Numbered from the stretch's first letter, positions 25,573 to 35,464 are shown. The stretch is DNA of 64,000 nucleotides from Fodinibius salicampi (GCF_039545095.1 NZ_BAABRS010000001.1:1674001-1738000), one strand, 5' to 3'. Notes: generated by a model not told the origin, from the letters alone. Made by a program: numbers and translations.

Positions 25573-28095
25573 TTATCGTTCCAGGGGAAATTCAACGCGG
25601 CAGCGAATCTGGGCTATCTCCCCATTGAGCTCAGGCGGCTGAAAGCTGAGATGTTTTTCAAATGCTTCTTCAAGAGCCGCTTCAACATCTGGTAAAGCCG
25701 ACATCGATGCCAGCTCATACTCTTCTATCTCCCCCTCCTCATTGACCACAAAAAAATAGGCTACACTTCCAAAAAGAGACTGCTCCTCTGTTTGTTCAGG
25801 AAATTCAACCGAATCTAAAAACGCCTCCATACTGGGCTTCACCTCTAATGATATTCCTCTTTCGCTGCAAGTGGCTAGCTTCTCATGCTGCTGGGAGGGA
25901 CCTAGTTCCTCTTTCAGCGTACTTACTTTGGACTGATAGGTTGAATTCTCAAATAATTCCTCATGTTCTTCGAGTAGTATCCTGACACTATCCCAATAAA
26001 CTGATTGAAACACAGGAGCTTCTTGCAAAACCTGATTAGGGAAATTTATTAATGTATCGGCCAAAATATCCAGCGCCTTAGCTTGTTGTATATACTCTTC
26101 CAAGGCCTGGTAATGGATATGTGGAGCTTGTTCTTCAGATGCGTGGTCTTTTGCCAACCCCCGCATTCTTGCACCTTTAAACGGGATACTTACAGATGAA
26201 AGCTCATAAAATACTTTGCGCAGGCTATCGTTTTGTGCTTCTTCCCTTTTATTATCAGTAGACGCACCATCGGTGAGTAATAATTCGGCATACTCTGTAT
26301 CAGGATATTCTGCTACCAACCGATCTGTCCAATACTCCAGGCTATCCGGATGGTGGGTTTCTCCCTCTGCATAAATTTCTGTAAGGGCATACATAGCCCT
26401 GGGACGCAGGGAGGTCTCCCCACGGTCAATAACCTTCCGATAATATCGCTTAGCGCTATCTGCTCGACTCAGCTCTAAAAATAACAGGTTTCCCAGCCGA
26501 TAGTAGTGCTCTGTTTGCTCCTGTTGCAGGCGTTGCCGCTGTTCTTCTGTACGTGGTATAGCTTCCGGATTAAAATCTATGTCCAATTCTTCCATCGGAC
26601 TCACACTCTGATCTTCTTCACTGTTAACCAGTTCTTCTTGTACACCTGTTGTTCGTATAGCCTCCTCCCTGCGCCAGTTATCCACCAAAGGACGAGATCC
26701 CCATATCATCTGGAATTCACGCTTACCTCTGGCCACCATTTCAGTACTTCGGTAATTTAAAAATCCATATATGGATGATTGATTTGTTTGTTCCATCTCA
26801 TCAGGCGCATCCGGCTCGTTCCTCATCTGCTCATTAGTTCCCGATTCTTCCTGCTCCTGTAATTCCCGTCGTTTTTGGGTACGAATTTCTTCCAGCAACG
26901 AATCTAATTTTTCCGGAGGCAATTTTCCCAGCTGCAGGAGACTATCCGTATGGGCAATAGACTGTTTTAGATTCACATACTGCATCTGAAGATCAGCCGA
27001 TTCTTCGCTATCTCCGGGAATCCATCCCCGGCTTGCGGAACTATCATAATAGGCCGCGGCCAGCTCATAATTATCAAAGTAATCACTGTACAACTGCCCA
27101 AGACGATAATAAACCTGTGCCTGATGCGTTCGTTCTCCCGATTGATCATTTCCATGCAACAACTGCTGGTACTGTCTTTCTGCCTCTTGTACCCTGCCCT
27201 GCTCTTCCATTGTACGGGCAATTTCAAATCTCAGTTCATGACGGCGTTCCAAATATTTATCATCATTTAAAAGTTGCCTATAAATCATTAATGCTGTTTC
27301 GGTGCTACCCTGTTTCCGGTGCGTCTCTGCACGCTTCCTTTCTGCCCAATAGGTGTATTCAAAACCGGCAAACTGAGATGCTACTTGAGAATAAGCATAG
27401 TTTGCTTCACCAAGCCGATCTCTACGCTCCAGAATCTGTCCATATAGAAAAAAGGTTTTTCCCAACATCGCCCGATCTCCTATGTTCGAAAGGGCTTCTG
27501 CCAGCATCTCTGATGCTAAATCCCATTCGTCCAGCATAACAGCATGTTCGGCGGCCAGCAATTGCAGCTCCCCCTTTATTTCAGGAGACCAAACGGATGG
27601 ATAATTTTCCAAAACTGATTGAATATATTCTACCCCCCCTTGGTAATCCTGCATATCAAGCATGGCTCTCCCCTTCCATACAGCTGATTTCGCTATTAGG
27701 GTAGTATCACGGCTTATGTCTCCGACTTCCTCAAAGCGCTGTAGGGAAGCAGCGAACTCCTGCAGATAATACAACGACTGCCCCATCAGCATCAAGGCAT
27801 CATCCGCCCAAGCTGAATTCCGATGTTCCTGCAGCACCTGGACACTCTTCTGAAGTGCCTGTTTAAATGACTCTGCGCCGGCTCCCGTAGGTGCCGAATG
27901 CACCCGAACAGGCTTATCAGGAGCTATATTTACCGGTTCATCCTCCACGGCTTGTAATCCATCGCGGTAGTATTCCTTGGCATTGTAATAGGTATTATAG
28001 TATGCCGTAAAATTAGTCCATCCACTTTTTAGTGCGCTCCCACAGCCTCCTGCCAAAAAGAGGATACACAGTAAAAGAAGAGGAATTCTATTCAT
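25573..28095 (-). CDS. TPR lipoprotein, PorW/SprE-like
   Basis: 840 residues. The lipoprotein signal ends at Cys18 (LFLAGGC). The mature N-terminus (TNFTAYYNTYYNAKEYYRDG) resembles PorW/SprE lipoproteins of the type IX secretion system. Residues about 75-360 hold TPR-like repeats (ADDALMLMGQSLYYLQEFAASLQRFEEV and following). A long charged, low-complexity middle (about 400-520) leads to further TPR-like units, and the last 85 residues resemble a TonB C-terminal domain (VAYFFVVNEEGEIEEYEL...). A T9SS/envelope role is inference from similarity; no other T9SS gene is in view. Confidence 0.7.
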   Translation of the reverse strand: MNRIPLLLLCILFLAGGCGSALKSGWTNFTAYYNTYYNAKEYYRDGLQAVEDEPVNIAPDKPVRVHSAPTGAGAESFKQALQKSVQVLQEHRNSAWADDALMLMGQSLYYLQEFAASLQRFEEVGDISRDTTLIAKSAVWKGRAMLDMQDYQGGVEYIQSVLENYPSVWSPEIKGELQLLAAEHAVMLDEWDLASEMLAEALSNIGDRAMLGKTFFLYGQILERRDRLGEANYAYSQVASQFAGFEYTYWAERKRAETHRKQGSTETALMIYRQLLNDDKYLERRHELRFEIARTMEEQGRVQEAERQYQQLLHGNDQSGERTHQAQVYYRLGQLYSDYFDNYELAAAYYDSSASRGWIPGDSEESADLQMQYVNLKQSIAHTDSLLQLGKLPPEKLDSLLEEIRTQKRRELQEQEESGTNEQMRNEPDAPDEMEQTNQSSIYGFLNYRSTEMVARGKREFQMIWGSRPLVDNWRREEAIRTTGVQEELVNSEEDQSVSPMEELDIDFNPEAIPRTEEQRQRLQQEQTEHYYRLGNLLFLELSRADSAKRYYRKVIDRGETSLRPRAMYALTEIYAEGETHHPDSLEYWTDRLVAEYPDTEYAELLLTDGASTDNKREEAQNDSLRKVFYELSSVSIPFKGARMRGLAKDHASEEQAPHIHYQALEEYIQQAKALDILADTLINFPNQVLQEAPVFQSVYWDSVRILLEEHEELFENSTYQSKVSTLKEELGPSQQHEKLATCSERGISLEVKPSMEAFLDSVEFPEQTEEQSLFGSVAYFFVVNEEGEIEEYELASMSALPDVEAALEEAFEKHLSFQPPELNGEIAQIRCRVEFPLER

Positions 28096-28633
28096 GTTGA
28101 AAATGTCGCGACATCATGTTGGATTGACTTTAGAATCAATAGTAATAGTTTTTACGCTTTATTAACAGTAGAACTTGTGGTAGTATTGCTATAATCATCC
28201 CGAAATATCCGTCCGTGGGGAATACCGGGGAGCGGGTTACCCATAGAACAAATCTCCACAGCCGATGAACTAACTTCCAATGGTAATGTCTCCGGCTTCT
28301 AATGATAATAGTCTCCCTCCCGATTGGATACGATTTGAACACAGGCGGGGCCGATGGTGTAGTGGTATTGACAGGAATATCTGGCCGGAATACGTGTCCC
28401 CTAAGATACCAAGCAGCTTTTGATAAGAAAACCTCCTGATTCCACTGCGCTTCCCACGAAATGACGATGGATATTTTTTAGGTTTGGGATGGGGCCGTCA
28501 ACCTATACTAGGACAAGATTCTGCCATCTGCTATCCGCCATCCTATATCCGAAAACCCATTAATGACCTTAAACCTGTAACCTTCAACATTTAATTTTAA
28601 CCTTCAACCCCTAACCCCTATCCTTTTTCCGTT
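28096..28633. other. Repeat-rich gene-free stretch
   Basis: 538 bases between pyk and the TPR lipoprotein gene. It holds pieces of several dispersed repeats: a block at 28424-28471 whose minus strand reads TCGTCATTTCGTGGGAAGCG (a common Bacteroidota intergenic motif), the ATCTGCTATCCGCCATCC unit at 28522-28560, and a TTAAACCTGTAACCTTCAAC unit at 28566-28590. No gene is supported. Confidence 0.6.
28424..28590. repeat. Cluster of dispersed intergenic repeat fragments
   Basis: Three different repeat types are adjacent. One shares units with the blocks around the four-helix-bundle gene (5651-6240). One is echoed in inverted orientation at 44639-44668. One reads GCGCAGTGGAATCAGGAGG on the minus strand. 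Confidence 0.5.
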
Positions 28634-30085
28634 TTAAATCGTACTCACCTTAATCATATTGGTACCACCCCGCTTGGCAACGGGCATGCCCGAGGCAATA
28701 ATAGCGCGGTCTCCCTCATTTACAAGCCCCTGACCAATCAGGTAATCTTCCATAACCCTTACACTCTGATCGGTCGTTTTACTACGCTCATCAATTTTTA
28801 CGGAACGAACGCCCCATACGAGCCCCAACTTTCGGCGCACCTCATCACTTTCTGTAAAGGCGACAATGGGTACCTGCGGACGAAACTTGGCAATACGTCG
28901 TGCGGTACTGCCAGATCGGGTAATCGTACTAATGGCCTTGGCTTCCACATTATTACCCAGCGTAACGCAGGAATACGCCAGCGATTCCACAACCTGCTTC
29001 TCTTTCCACTCCGGCTTGCGATACTTCAGACTCTGATAGATTTGCAGCGCATCTTCTTCGACAGAACGACAGATTTTATCCATCGTCTTCACCGATTCCG
29101 TCGGATACTTACCAGCAGCGGTTTCCCCGGAAAGCATGACCGCATCCGTACCATCCAGTACAGCATTCGCGACATCCGAACTTTCTGCCCGGGTGGGACG
29201 GGGATTTTCGATCATGGAATCGAGCATTTGCGTAGCCGTAATTACCGGCTTGCCCACTCTTCGGCAGCGATCAATAATATTTTTCTGAACCATTGGCACT
29301 TTCTCACTGGGAATCTCGATTCCTAAATCGCCGCGCGCCACCATAATACCGTTCGCCTCTTCGATAATATCATCGATCACTTCCACCGCCTCGGGCTTTT
29401 CAATTTTAGCAATAATGCCTGCATTGGATCCTTCCGCCCGGACCCGTGATATCACATCCTGTATATCGTTGGCAGAACGCACAAACGACATAGCAAAATA
29501 ATCCACATCCTGCGATGCAGCGAATTCCAAATCCTTAATGTCTTTTTCGGTAAGAGACGACATGGAGATATCTACATCCGGAAGATTCACTCCCTTCCGG
29601 GATTTCAACAGACCGCCCACCACCACCTGTGCTACAATACTATCCTCATCTTTCTTAACTACTCTTAGCTCCAGCAGTCCATCATCAATAAGGATACGGT
29701 TTCCTTCAGAGGCATCCTCAACCAAGTGAGGATAATCAACCGGGACAAGCTCTGAGGTCCCTTCTACATCCTCGGGCGTAAGCGTTACATAATCGTCTTC
29801 TTTTATCATCTGACCGTCATCCTTCATATTTCCAACCCTGATTTTAGGTCCCTGCAGGTCGGCCAGAATAGGTACAGCAAGATTATACTTGTCAGCTACT
29901 TTTCTCACATTTCGGATGACCTGTCCGTTGTCTTCGTGCGTGCCGTGGGAAAAATTTATGCGGGCCACATTCATACCGGCACGTATTAAAGCATCAATTT
30001 TTTCTTCGGTATTACTGCTGGGACCCAGTGTGCAAACAATCTTCGTTCGCCGTTCGCCTATATTCATCAATTTTTCTTTACTCAA
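28634..30085 (-). CDS. pyk: Pyruvate kinase
   Basis: 483 residues. It converts phosphoenolpyruvate and ADP to pyruvate and ATP. Family motifs in order are TKIVCTLGPSSNTEEKI, RINFSHGTHEDN, the small B domain (about 75-170), IIAKIEKPEAVE (catalytic Lys) and MVARGDLGIEIP, with TATQMLDSM and GTDAVMLSGETAAGKYP after it. A C-terminal allosteric domain follows and is of ordinary length. A possible promoter lies 30-60 nt upstream (TTG near 30144, TAGTCTTTTG at 30123-30114). An intrinsic terminator and probable RNA gene precede it. Confidence 0.95.
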   Translation of the reverse strand: MSKEKLMNIGERRTKIVCTLGPSSNTEEKIDALIRAGMNVARINFSHGTHEDNGQVIRNVRKVADKYNLAVPILADLQGPKIRVGNMKDDGQMIKEDDYVTLTPEDVEGTSELVPVDYPHLVEDASEGNRILIDDGLLELRVVKKDEDSIVAQVVVGGLLKSRKGVNLPDVDISMSSLTEKDIKDLEFAASQDVDYFAMSFVRSANDIQDVISRVRAEGSNAGIIAKIEKPEAVEVIDDIIEEANGIMVARGDLGIEIPSEKVPMVQKNIIDRCRRVGKPVITATQMLDSMIENPRPTRAESSDVANAVLDGTDAVMLSGETAAGKYPTESVKTMDKICRSVEEDALQIYQSLKYRKPEWKEKQVVESLAYSCVTLGNNVEAKAISTITRSGSTARRIAKFRPQVPIVAFTESDEVRRKLGLVWGVRSVKIDERSKTTDQSVRVMEDYLIGQGLVNEGDRAIIASGMPVAKRGGTNMIKVSTI

Positions 30086-30228
30086 AAATTCAAATTCTGT
30101 TGTTAAACGAGATCAAAAGACTAAAATAATGCCGTTAATCTACCAAATGGGTTTAATGTATGAAATAAAATTCGAAATCGTTATTGTAAGTGTTCTAAAT
30201 AAGAATTGGAAAAATAATTTTACAAATA

Positions 30229-30262
30229 AAAAAGCCGCTCCCAAATTGGGAGTGGCTTTTGA
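30229..30262 (-). terminator. Strong intrinsic terminator upstream of pyk
   Basis: A stem of about 12-13 bp (30231-30243 with 30247-30259, very short loop, one G-U pair) is flanked by A and T runs, so it could work both ways. There is no plus-strand gene to its left. It is too far (450 nt) from the GWxTD gene to be its normal terminator, so it more likely ends a short RNA. Confidence 0.8.
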
Positions 30263-30440
30263 TTGCTTAAAAGGATTAACGGAAAAGCTATTTCTTATTC
30301 AGAATCCCACAAAATGTTTACTCTCATGGAAAGATATCCTCCCGACACTCTTGTTGCAGAAACATTCTCTTCATTATTCTTTAGCTCGAAATCCAAGTGA
30401 GAATAACTTTAGTTATTCCCGAAAAGGATTTTTTTGCCAA
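30229..30440 (-). ncRNA. Candidate structured small RNA (or pyk leader attenuator)
   Basis: The minus strand of this gene-free region can form a long-range stem (30382-30394 with 30273-30290: GGATT/AATCC plus AGCTA/TAGCT) enclosing about 90 nt. A perfect 7-bp hairpin (30401-30418) lies before it and the strong terminator after it. A long helix with a large internal bubble recalls 6S RNA, but I cannot confirm a family. Alternatively it is a leader with a regulated terminator 144 nt ahead of pyk. Exact ends are uncertain and no convincing promoter was found. Confidence 0.4.
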
Positions 30441-30712
30441 GGCGTATGATTATTTGGATCTATTCATTACTAGTATATATGAGCATTGCACAAGTTATTA
30501 ATATCTGATGAAGTAACATCATAATTGTCTTCACTTGGGGCCCTACAGACTTACTTTGGATTGTTGCAAGAAATAATAACCAGAGGTTCATCATGGAACT
30601 ATGAACAACAACCGGCGGCATGAATATTTTCCCCGTTTTACTGTTAGACGGGTCCATTATATAGCTCTACTATTATCCTATGACGGCCTCACAGATAGAG
30701 TATTAAATATTT

Positions 30713-32137
30713 TTATATCTGCCGGGTTAGTATCTGCCCGGTAAGCCAAAGCTGGCGCTGCATGTACTGAACGGTATAATAATAGTTGTTTCGCCGGAGC
30801 AAATAATGGTAGAAGGGGAAAAATTTATTTTTCAGCTTCGGTTGGTTAAAATAGTAGGAATATTCCGGATCACTGTGATTATAGGAATAGAACCATACAA
30901 GCTCTTTCAAATGGCTTCGGGTATACCAGGGACGGCCAAATAGGACATAGATCATTCCCAAATCGGTTTTCCAGCCTTCTTTGAAGTTAGAAAACTGTTT
31001 ATTGGCCTCTTCTACACGCTCATAATACATCTCGATGACATGACGGGCTTCATTAGCATTCCCTACATTTTTCAGCCAAAAGCGATCCACTTCTTTTTTA
31101 AGGGAATCGTTGTTACTGATTTTCATGAGCTCCTCGTGATCATCTTCTCCCATCAGGTATACCAACGGACGAGCCAGCTCACGGGCCGACCGTACTGCTG
31201 GATAATTTTTACTTTTAACCCCAAAGTCACGGGCTTTAAAAAGTTCTTCCTCATCCCCATCGCGCTGAGCCCGCACCTCAAAACGGTAATTCCCCCGTTC
31301 CTGATTGGCAAATTTAAACTCTATAAAGGTACTCGCATAATCTGTCAGAACCCGTCGATTGGACTGTAATTCGGTTTCTTCATCATAATCCAATCCTTTG
31401 TATTCTATAGAAGAGGGACTGTAATTTGAATAATGCATGGGCCGAGTATAGGAAGTATCGGAAGCATACCTTAATAAACGGGTATTAATTTCCATTCTCT
31501 TATCAGTTTGCGGACTTATCACCTGGAAGACAAACCGCAGAGAATCAACTTTACTTTTCACATCATAAGTGCTTATGGGTTCCCATCCTCCTTCACCAAC
31601 TATTTTACCATCCAACAGCACATTCGACAAGCTATATTCCCCTTTCTGGGTTTCCGGTATGGCGGTTTCAATAGATTGGGTGATATTTTTATTCGTATTC
31701 AAGTCGGTAACATTAACAACCACCTCGTAGCGCCCAGGATCAATAGGATGAGTATAATTAAGGTCTAGCGTTTCCCTAGTAGAGCTTATATCCTGATCGG
31801 TGCTTTTGATAATCTCCGTTGACTGTTCAGAAATAATCACATTGTTATTGTTATCAAGGTCCTGCACCTGGTATTCAACGGAGATTCGTGCCTGCAGGGT
31901 ATCATCCTCATCTTTATAAATCAGGCTACCCTTAACAATTTTTGCCCCTATTTCAAGAAGGGTTCCCTCTTCTTCATCCATATAGCCAAAAACGGTTGTA
32001 CGATATTCTGGATGACCTGCTTGAAAGTTATAGCCTGTACCCCGTTCTATATCCAAATTCCGGGAAGTACCACAGGAAAGCATAGTAATGGATACTATGG
32101 CGAAAAGCATCAACATTAAAAACCGGTTATTATACAT
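30713..32137 (-). CDS. GWxTD domain lipoprotein
   Basis: 474 residues. A lipoprotein signal ends at Cys22 (ITMLSC). A long beta-rich region (about 40-310) contains NYTHPIDPGRYEVVVNVTDL-type segments. The C-terminal domain (about 330-440) holds the namesake motif in NFKEGWKTDLGMIYVLFGRPW, preceded by a helix (VDRFWLKNVGNANEARHVIEMYYERV). The family is found in Bacteroidota and relatives; its function is unknown and it is probably periplasmic or on the outer membrane. The last 45 residues are unusually rich in Tyr, Asn and Gln. It is monocistronic. Confidence 0.85.
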   Translation of the reverse strand: MYNNRFLMLMLFAIVSITMLSCGTSRNLDIERGTGYNFQAGHPEYRTTVFGYMDEEEGTLLEIGAKIVKGSLIYKDEDDTLQARISVEYQVQDLDNNNNVIISEQSTEIIKSTDQDISSTRETLDLNYTHPIDPGRYEVVVNVTDLNTNKNITQSIETAIPETQKGEYSLSNVLLDGKIVGEGGWEPISTYDVKSKVDSLRFVFQVISPQTDKRMEINTRLLRYASDTSYTRPMHYSNYSPSSIEYKGLDYDEETELQSNRRVLTDYASTFIEFKFANQERGNYRFEVRAQRDGDEEELFKARDFGVKSKNYPAVRSARELARPLVYLMGEDDHEELMKISNNDSLKKEVDRFWLKNVGNANEARHVIEMYYERVEEANKQFSNFKEGWKTDLGMIYVLFGRPWYTRSHLKELVWFYSYNHSDPEYSYYFNQPKLKNKFFPFYHYLLRRNNYYYTVQYMQRQLWLTGQILTRQI

Positions 32138-32369
32138 GGCAGACTCTTTACATTAAATGAACGGCTATATTAACTGGCACAGGCAGTCTTTTGACCTCCC
32201 TCAACATGTAATGTAGAAATGAAAGACCTAAGAATAAAATTTTTCTGTTATTGACTATAAATTAAAATGCTTTACTGGTTATCTGCATACCAGAGCCAGG
32301 AATTTCAGAAAACTAAATAGCCATTTACTTATCCCGATAACGTGCGGGGTAAACGGAAACGCCCTTCAT
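32138..32369. other. Gene-free spacer left of the tRNA relic
   Basis: This spacer separates the GWxTD gene start from the degenerate tRNA at 32370. It should hold the GWxTD promoter. No open frame or clear hairpin is seen. Confidence 0.5.
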
Positions 32370-32455
32370 AGTATTGGGGGGAGGAGGCGTCAGCCAGCCG
32401 GCGGATAAAAGTCCGTTGAGCTACTAGCTATACCACTCCGCGATATGAGTCCGAA
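32370..32455 (-). pseudogene. Degenerate copy of the initiator tRNA gene
   Basis: Aligned with the intact tRNA at 36451-36536, in the same orientation. The acceptor/D-arm half plus 12 bases of 5' flank match at 30 of 36 positions (32419-32454 against 36501-36536), and the 3' end matches at 13 of 16. The middle is eroded: the T-arm is destroyed, two bases are lost, and the anticodon loop reads CTTTTAT instead of CTCATAA. It cannot fold as a working tRNA. It marks the left boundary of a 4-kb segment whose right boundary is the intact gene. Confidence 0.8.
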
Positions 32456-32492
32456 AGTTATAGGGTTTAACTCATTCTACTGCTCTTAAAAC

Positions 32493-33665
32493 TTAAAAAC
32501 CGGCACTTAACTGAATAGCAAAAACATCATCTTTTAACTCCATACCCTTGTTCTTGGAAAGCAAATAGGAAACCTTTAAAAGTATGTTCCTATTTAGCTT
32601 ATATCCAGCAACAACCTCAAATCGGTCTTTGTCAGGAGTAGGTTTACCTGTGATATTTAGAGAATCAAGTGTTAGTTCTTTGGGAATATATCGTTCATAG
32701 CGAATGGCCCCATATCCGCCTACCCAAAAAGGAAAACGCATTTTAAATTTTGCAAGGTAATGTGCTACATCATTGTCAAGGTGTTCTTGAACAAGTTGAC
32801 CATCCGGATCTATCCAGGGAGAATCCCAGCGATTAAAAGTATACTGGAACAATAACTGATAATAACTATAGGAAAACTCGGTATGGGCTGAGACAATCGT
32901 CTGTCGATACCCGGCTCTCTCCTTATCCGATAATACATCATTTATAGGATCGTCCAGCAAATAAGCTCCCCTCCCAAATGAAATACCGATTTTACTCCAT
33001 ATAACAGGGCGCAACTCCATCCGGCCTATAAATGCGGGAAGGTTTTGTTCCCCGACATCGGTATAACTGGAAACTCCGGTCAATGTAGCGGCAAGTTCAT
33101 ACTGAAACCTTTCATTTTCCGTTGCCCCGGTAAGTTTTACCCCCTGCGAATACATCCGCCTGTACACTAATGATTGTCCAGGTACCCCATCATACGAGCT
33201 TTCCCCAAAAAAGTAACCACGCTGCTGATTCACCGGCATATTCCATACATGGGACAGCGGCAAATGCACAAAAGGATTATTTGAAGAAAGCAACAGTTCA
33301 TCAGTTCTGCCAAAAGGCGTGGTAAAACGACCGGCCGTAATCTTAAAATTCTCAGCGGCCAACCAATTGATATTAAAAGAAGAAAAAAAGATCTCACTTC
33401 TACTTCCTGTATAATAATCTGATTGCAGCGCACCCGAAACAAACCAATTATCAGAAATTGGTGCATTCACAAAAAGTCGGATAGAAGGCGTATAAATCAG
33501 CCATTTATCATTGGGGGTCTGATTCACCGTGGGATCTGAATCCGTCCCGCCCTTTCGCAATTCAAAATCTGCTAATCCGCCAATATCTATCTGCCCAAAT
33601 GCTGTACCTGCCAACATCAACCAAATGCTAATGAACAAACAGAAACCTTTTCTATTTATCTCCAT
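32493..33665 (-). CDS. Porin-like outer-membrane beta-barrel protein
   Basis: 390 residues from Met at 33665 (a start four codons earlier would overlap the kinase stop). A signal peptide (MEINRKGFCLFISIWLMLAG, cleaved near TAFGQ) is followed by alternating, aromatic-rich strands (YTPSIRLFVNAPISDNWFVSG, FFSSFNINWLAAENFKITAG, RFTTPFGRTDELLLSSNNPF) and a C-terminal phenylalanine (AIQLSAGF), typical of outer-membrane barrels. The GRFTTPFGR segment resembles phosphate-selective/OprP-like or similar porins. It is the last gene of the cupredoxin-kinase operon. The substrate is unknown. Confidence 0.75.
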   Translation of the reverse strand: MEINRKGFCLFISIWLMLAGTAFGQIDIGGLADFELRKGGTDSDPTVNQTPNDKWLIYTPSIRLFVNAPISDNWFVSGALQSDYYTGSRSEIFFSSFNINWLAAENFKITAGRFTTPFGRTDELLLSSNNPFVHLPLSHVWNMPVNQQRGYFFGESSYDGVPGQSLVYRRMYSQGVKLTGATENERFQYELAATLTGVSSYTDVGEQNLPAFIGRMELRPVIWSKIGISFGRGAYLLDDPINDVLSDKERAGYRQTIVSAHTEFSYSYYQLLFQYTFNRWDSPWIDPDGQLVQEHLDNDVAHYLAKFKMRFPFWVGGYGAIRYERYIPKELTLDSLNITGKPTPDKDRFEVVAGYKLNRNILLKVSYLLSKNKGMELKDDVFAIQLSAGF

Positions 33666-33676
33666 ATGACATCGCA

Positions 33677-35464
33677 TTAATTCAAATTCAATGAACTGCT
33701 TGATCCTTTTTTATCTTTTTTCTCAAAAATAACGGTGATCTTTGTTCCACGCTCAGATTCTATCTTTATTTTCGCGTCTATCTGTGTAGATAGTATTTTG
33801 ATAAGAGAAAAACCCAATGACTCACTTTCTTCCAAAGAAAAATCATCATCCAACCCCTTCCCCTCATCTTCTACCTTGAGAACTACGCTACCTTCTTCTT
33901 CATAAAATGAAATGGCCACCGTTCCTGATCCCCCATCAGGATAGGCATGCTTAAAAGCATTGGTTACCAGCTCATTAACCATGAGCCCAAAAGGAACAGC
34001 TTGATTCACATTTAGATCAATATCTTCCGCATCAATATCTACACTCAGGTCCGAATAAGCTGATTTATATATATCATGAATGGAGTTGACCATCTTTTTG
34101 ATAAAATCATTGAAAGCAAGGTTATTAAAATTCTGTGCTTTATAAAGCATTTCGTGTACCGTGGCCATCGACTGGATACGCAATTGACTATTCTTAATAA
34201 TCCGCTCCGTTTGTTCATCCTCAACGTTATTACCTTCCAATTGCAATAATCCAGAAATAACCGCCAGATTATTCTTAACCCGGTGATGAATTTCCGCCAA
34301 CAGGGTCTCTTTTTCCCTTATACTTTCCTTGATATTGGTTACCAGCTTATTAAAAGTTCGCGTCAATTGCCCAAACTCATCCCGGCTTTCAACAGAAACA
34401 GGATGATCATAATCCTCATTTTCAATCCTTTTAATACCATCGAGCAACCGATTAATCGGACGCGTCAAATTTTTTGTTAGAGTGATGCCAAGAACAATCG
34501 CTATTAATATTCCTCCAAAACCAATTAGATAAATAACGCGTTGCAATTGATGAAGGGGTTCCAGAGCCTGTGTCAATGATTTTGCAACAGCATAATAACC
34601 TGAAATTTCTACAGACTGAGGATCATATTGTACCATTGGCAATAAATATGCGAGCCATTGCTGATTCTTCATTTCCATTTCGATGGTCGTGCTGCCCTGC
34701 CGGTTAATTTCGTCTACAGAAGCTTGCTCAATGCCTTTAGAAAGAATTGTCCGATCTTTTTCCAACAAGGAATCAATAGAAGTAGTTAAGAGCTTTTCAT
34801 CCACATAATACGATACCTCGTATCCGATCACTTGAGCAAGTAGTTCTGCTTCGCGATTACGAATAGGATACCCAAGTGAAAGTGCTGCAATAACCTGATT
34901 CTGCAAAAAGACCGGTATAGTAATCACATTAAAATAATTCTCTCCTTGTTTCCAGATATATGATTGTTGCGGATACTGTCCTTTCAAAGCTTTTTGTACC
35001 CCAGATTTACTACTCATAGATGTTTTGTTAGGATCGATATTGGATAATTGACCAAGAAGAACTCCATCTTTGTCAAAAACCATTACTAATCCCACAGAAT
35101 CCAGGCTAGTCGTTAGCGGTTCCGAAGCCAGAGTATCAGAAATCAGGGGATCAAAATGCAAGAGGTGAACTAATTCCTGGCGAATTTGCTGGTTTATGGT
35201 GTTTGGATCTCCTGTTGAAATCGCAGCCTTCATATAGGGCATATCAGCCACGAGTGTAGCTGTCTGCCGAAGCTGTCGAAATCGAACATCCTGCAATTGC
35301 TCAAAAATCTTTCCAGCCTCATGAAAACTTGAGTTTATATCTTCGCGAATCCGGTTATCTAAGATTTGGCTAACTGCAAAAAGCACCACGACCAACACCA
35401 GCAGAGCAAGGCCTACGAATCCGGATAGTAACTTCCATCGAATAGGAAATTTAGGAGATTCCAT
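33677..35464 (-). CDS. Sensor histidine kinase, HisKA_2 family, with periplasmic sensor and HAMP
   Basis: 595 residues, inner membrane. TM1 is about 11-34, a Cache-like periplasmic sensor spans about 35-308 (VGLVMVFDKDGVLLGQL, FNVITIPVFLQNQVIAALSLGYP), TM2 is about 310-330 and HAMP about 330-383. The HisKA_2 phosphoacceptor helix has EIHHRVKNNLAVISGLLQLE (His393/394), and the HATPase_c domain has N498 in MVNELVTNAFKHA, the G1 box VEDEGKGL and the G2-like ESLGFSLIK. No response regulator is encoded next to it. It starts 2 nt after the cupredoxin-like gene and overlaps or abuts the porin-like gene, so it may sense copper, redox or oxidative conditions. That last part is inference. Confidence 0.9.
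   Translation of the reverse strand: MESPKFPIRWKLLSGFVGLALLVLVVVLFAVSQILDNRIREDINSSFHEAGKIFEQLQDVRFRQLRQTATLVADMPYMKAAISTGDPNTINQQIRQELVHLLHFDPLISDTLASEPLTTSLDSVGLVMVFDKDGVLLGQLSNIDPNKTSMSSKSGVQKALKGQYPQQSYIWKQGENYFNVITIPVFLQNQVIAALSLGYPIRNREAELLAQVIGYEVSYYVDEKLLTTSIDSLLEKDRTILSKGIEQASVDEINRQGSTTIEMEMKNQQWLAYLLPMVQYDPQSVEISGYYAVAKSLTQALEPLHQLQRVIYLIGFGGILIAIVLGITLTKNLTRPINRLLDGIKRIENEDYDHPVSVESRDEFGQLTRTFNKLVTNIKESIREKETLLAEIHHRVKNNLAVISGLLQLEGNNVEDEQTERIIKNSQLRIQSMATVHEMLYKAQNFNNLAFNDFIKKMVNSIHDIYKSAYSDLSVDIDAEDIDLNVNQAVPFGLMVNELVTNAFKHAYPDGGSGTVAISFYEEEGSVVLKVEDEGKGLDDDFSLEESESLGFSLIKILSTQIDAKIKIESERGTKITVIFEKKDKKGSSSSLNLN

Noticed and set aside
28136-28342. 68-aa open frame between pyk and the TPR lipoprotein
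   Set aside because: Arg/Trp/Tyr-rich with no family resemblance, and it lies in a repeat-rich spacer.
30460-30657. 65-aa open frame upstream of the candidate RNA
   Set aside because: No recognisable motif or gene-like context; the composition looks random.
32370-32455. Functional tRNA
   Set aside because: The T-arm and anticodon loop are destroyed and two bases are missing, so it is listed as a relic.
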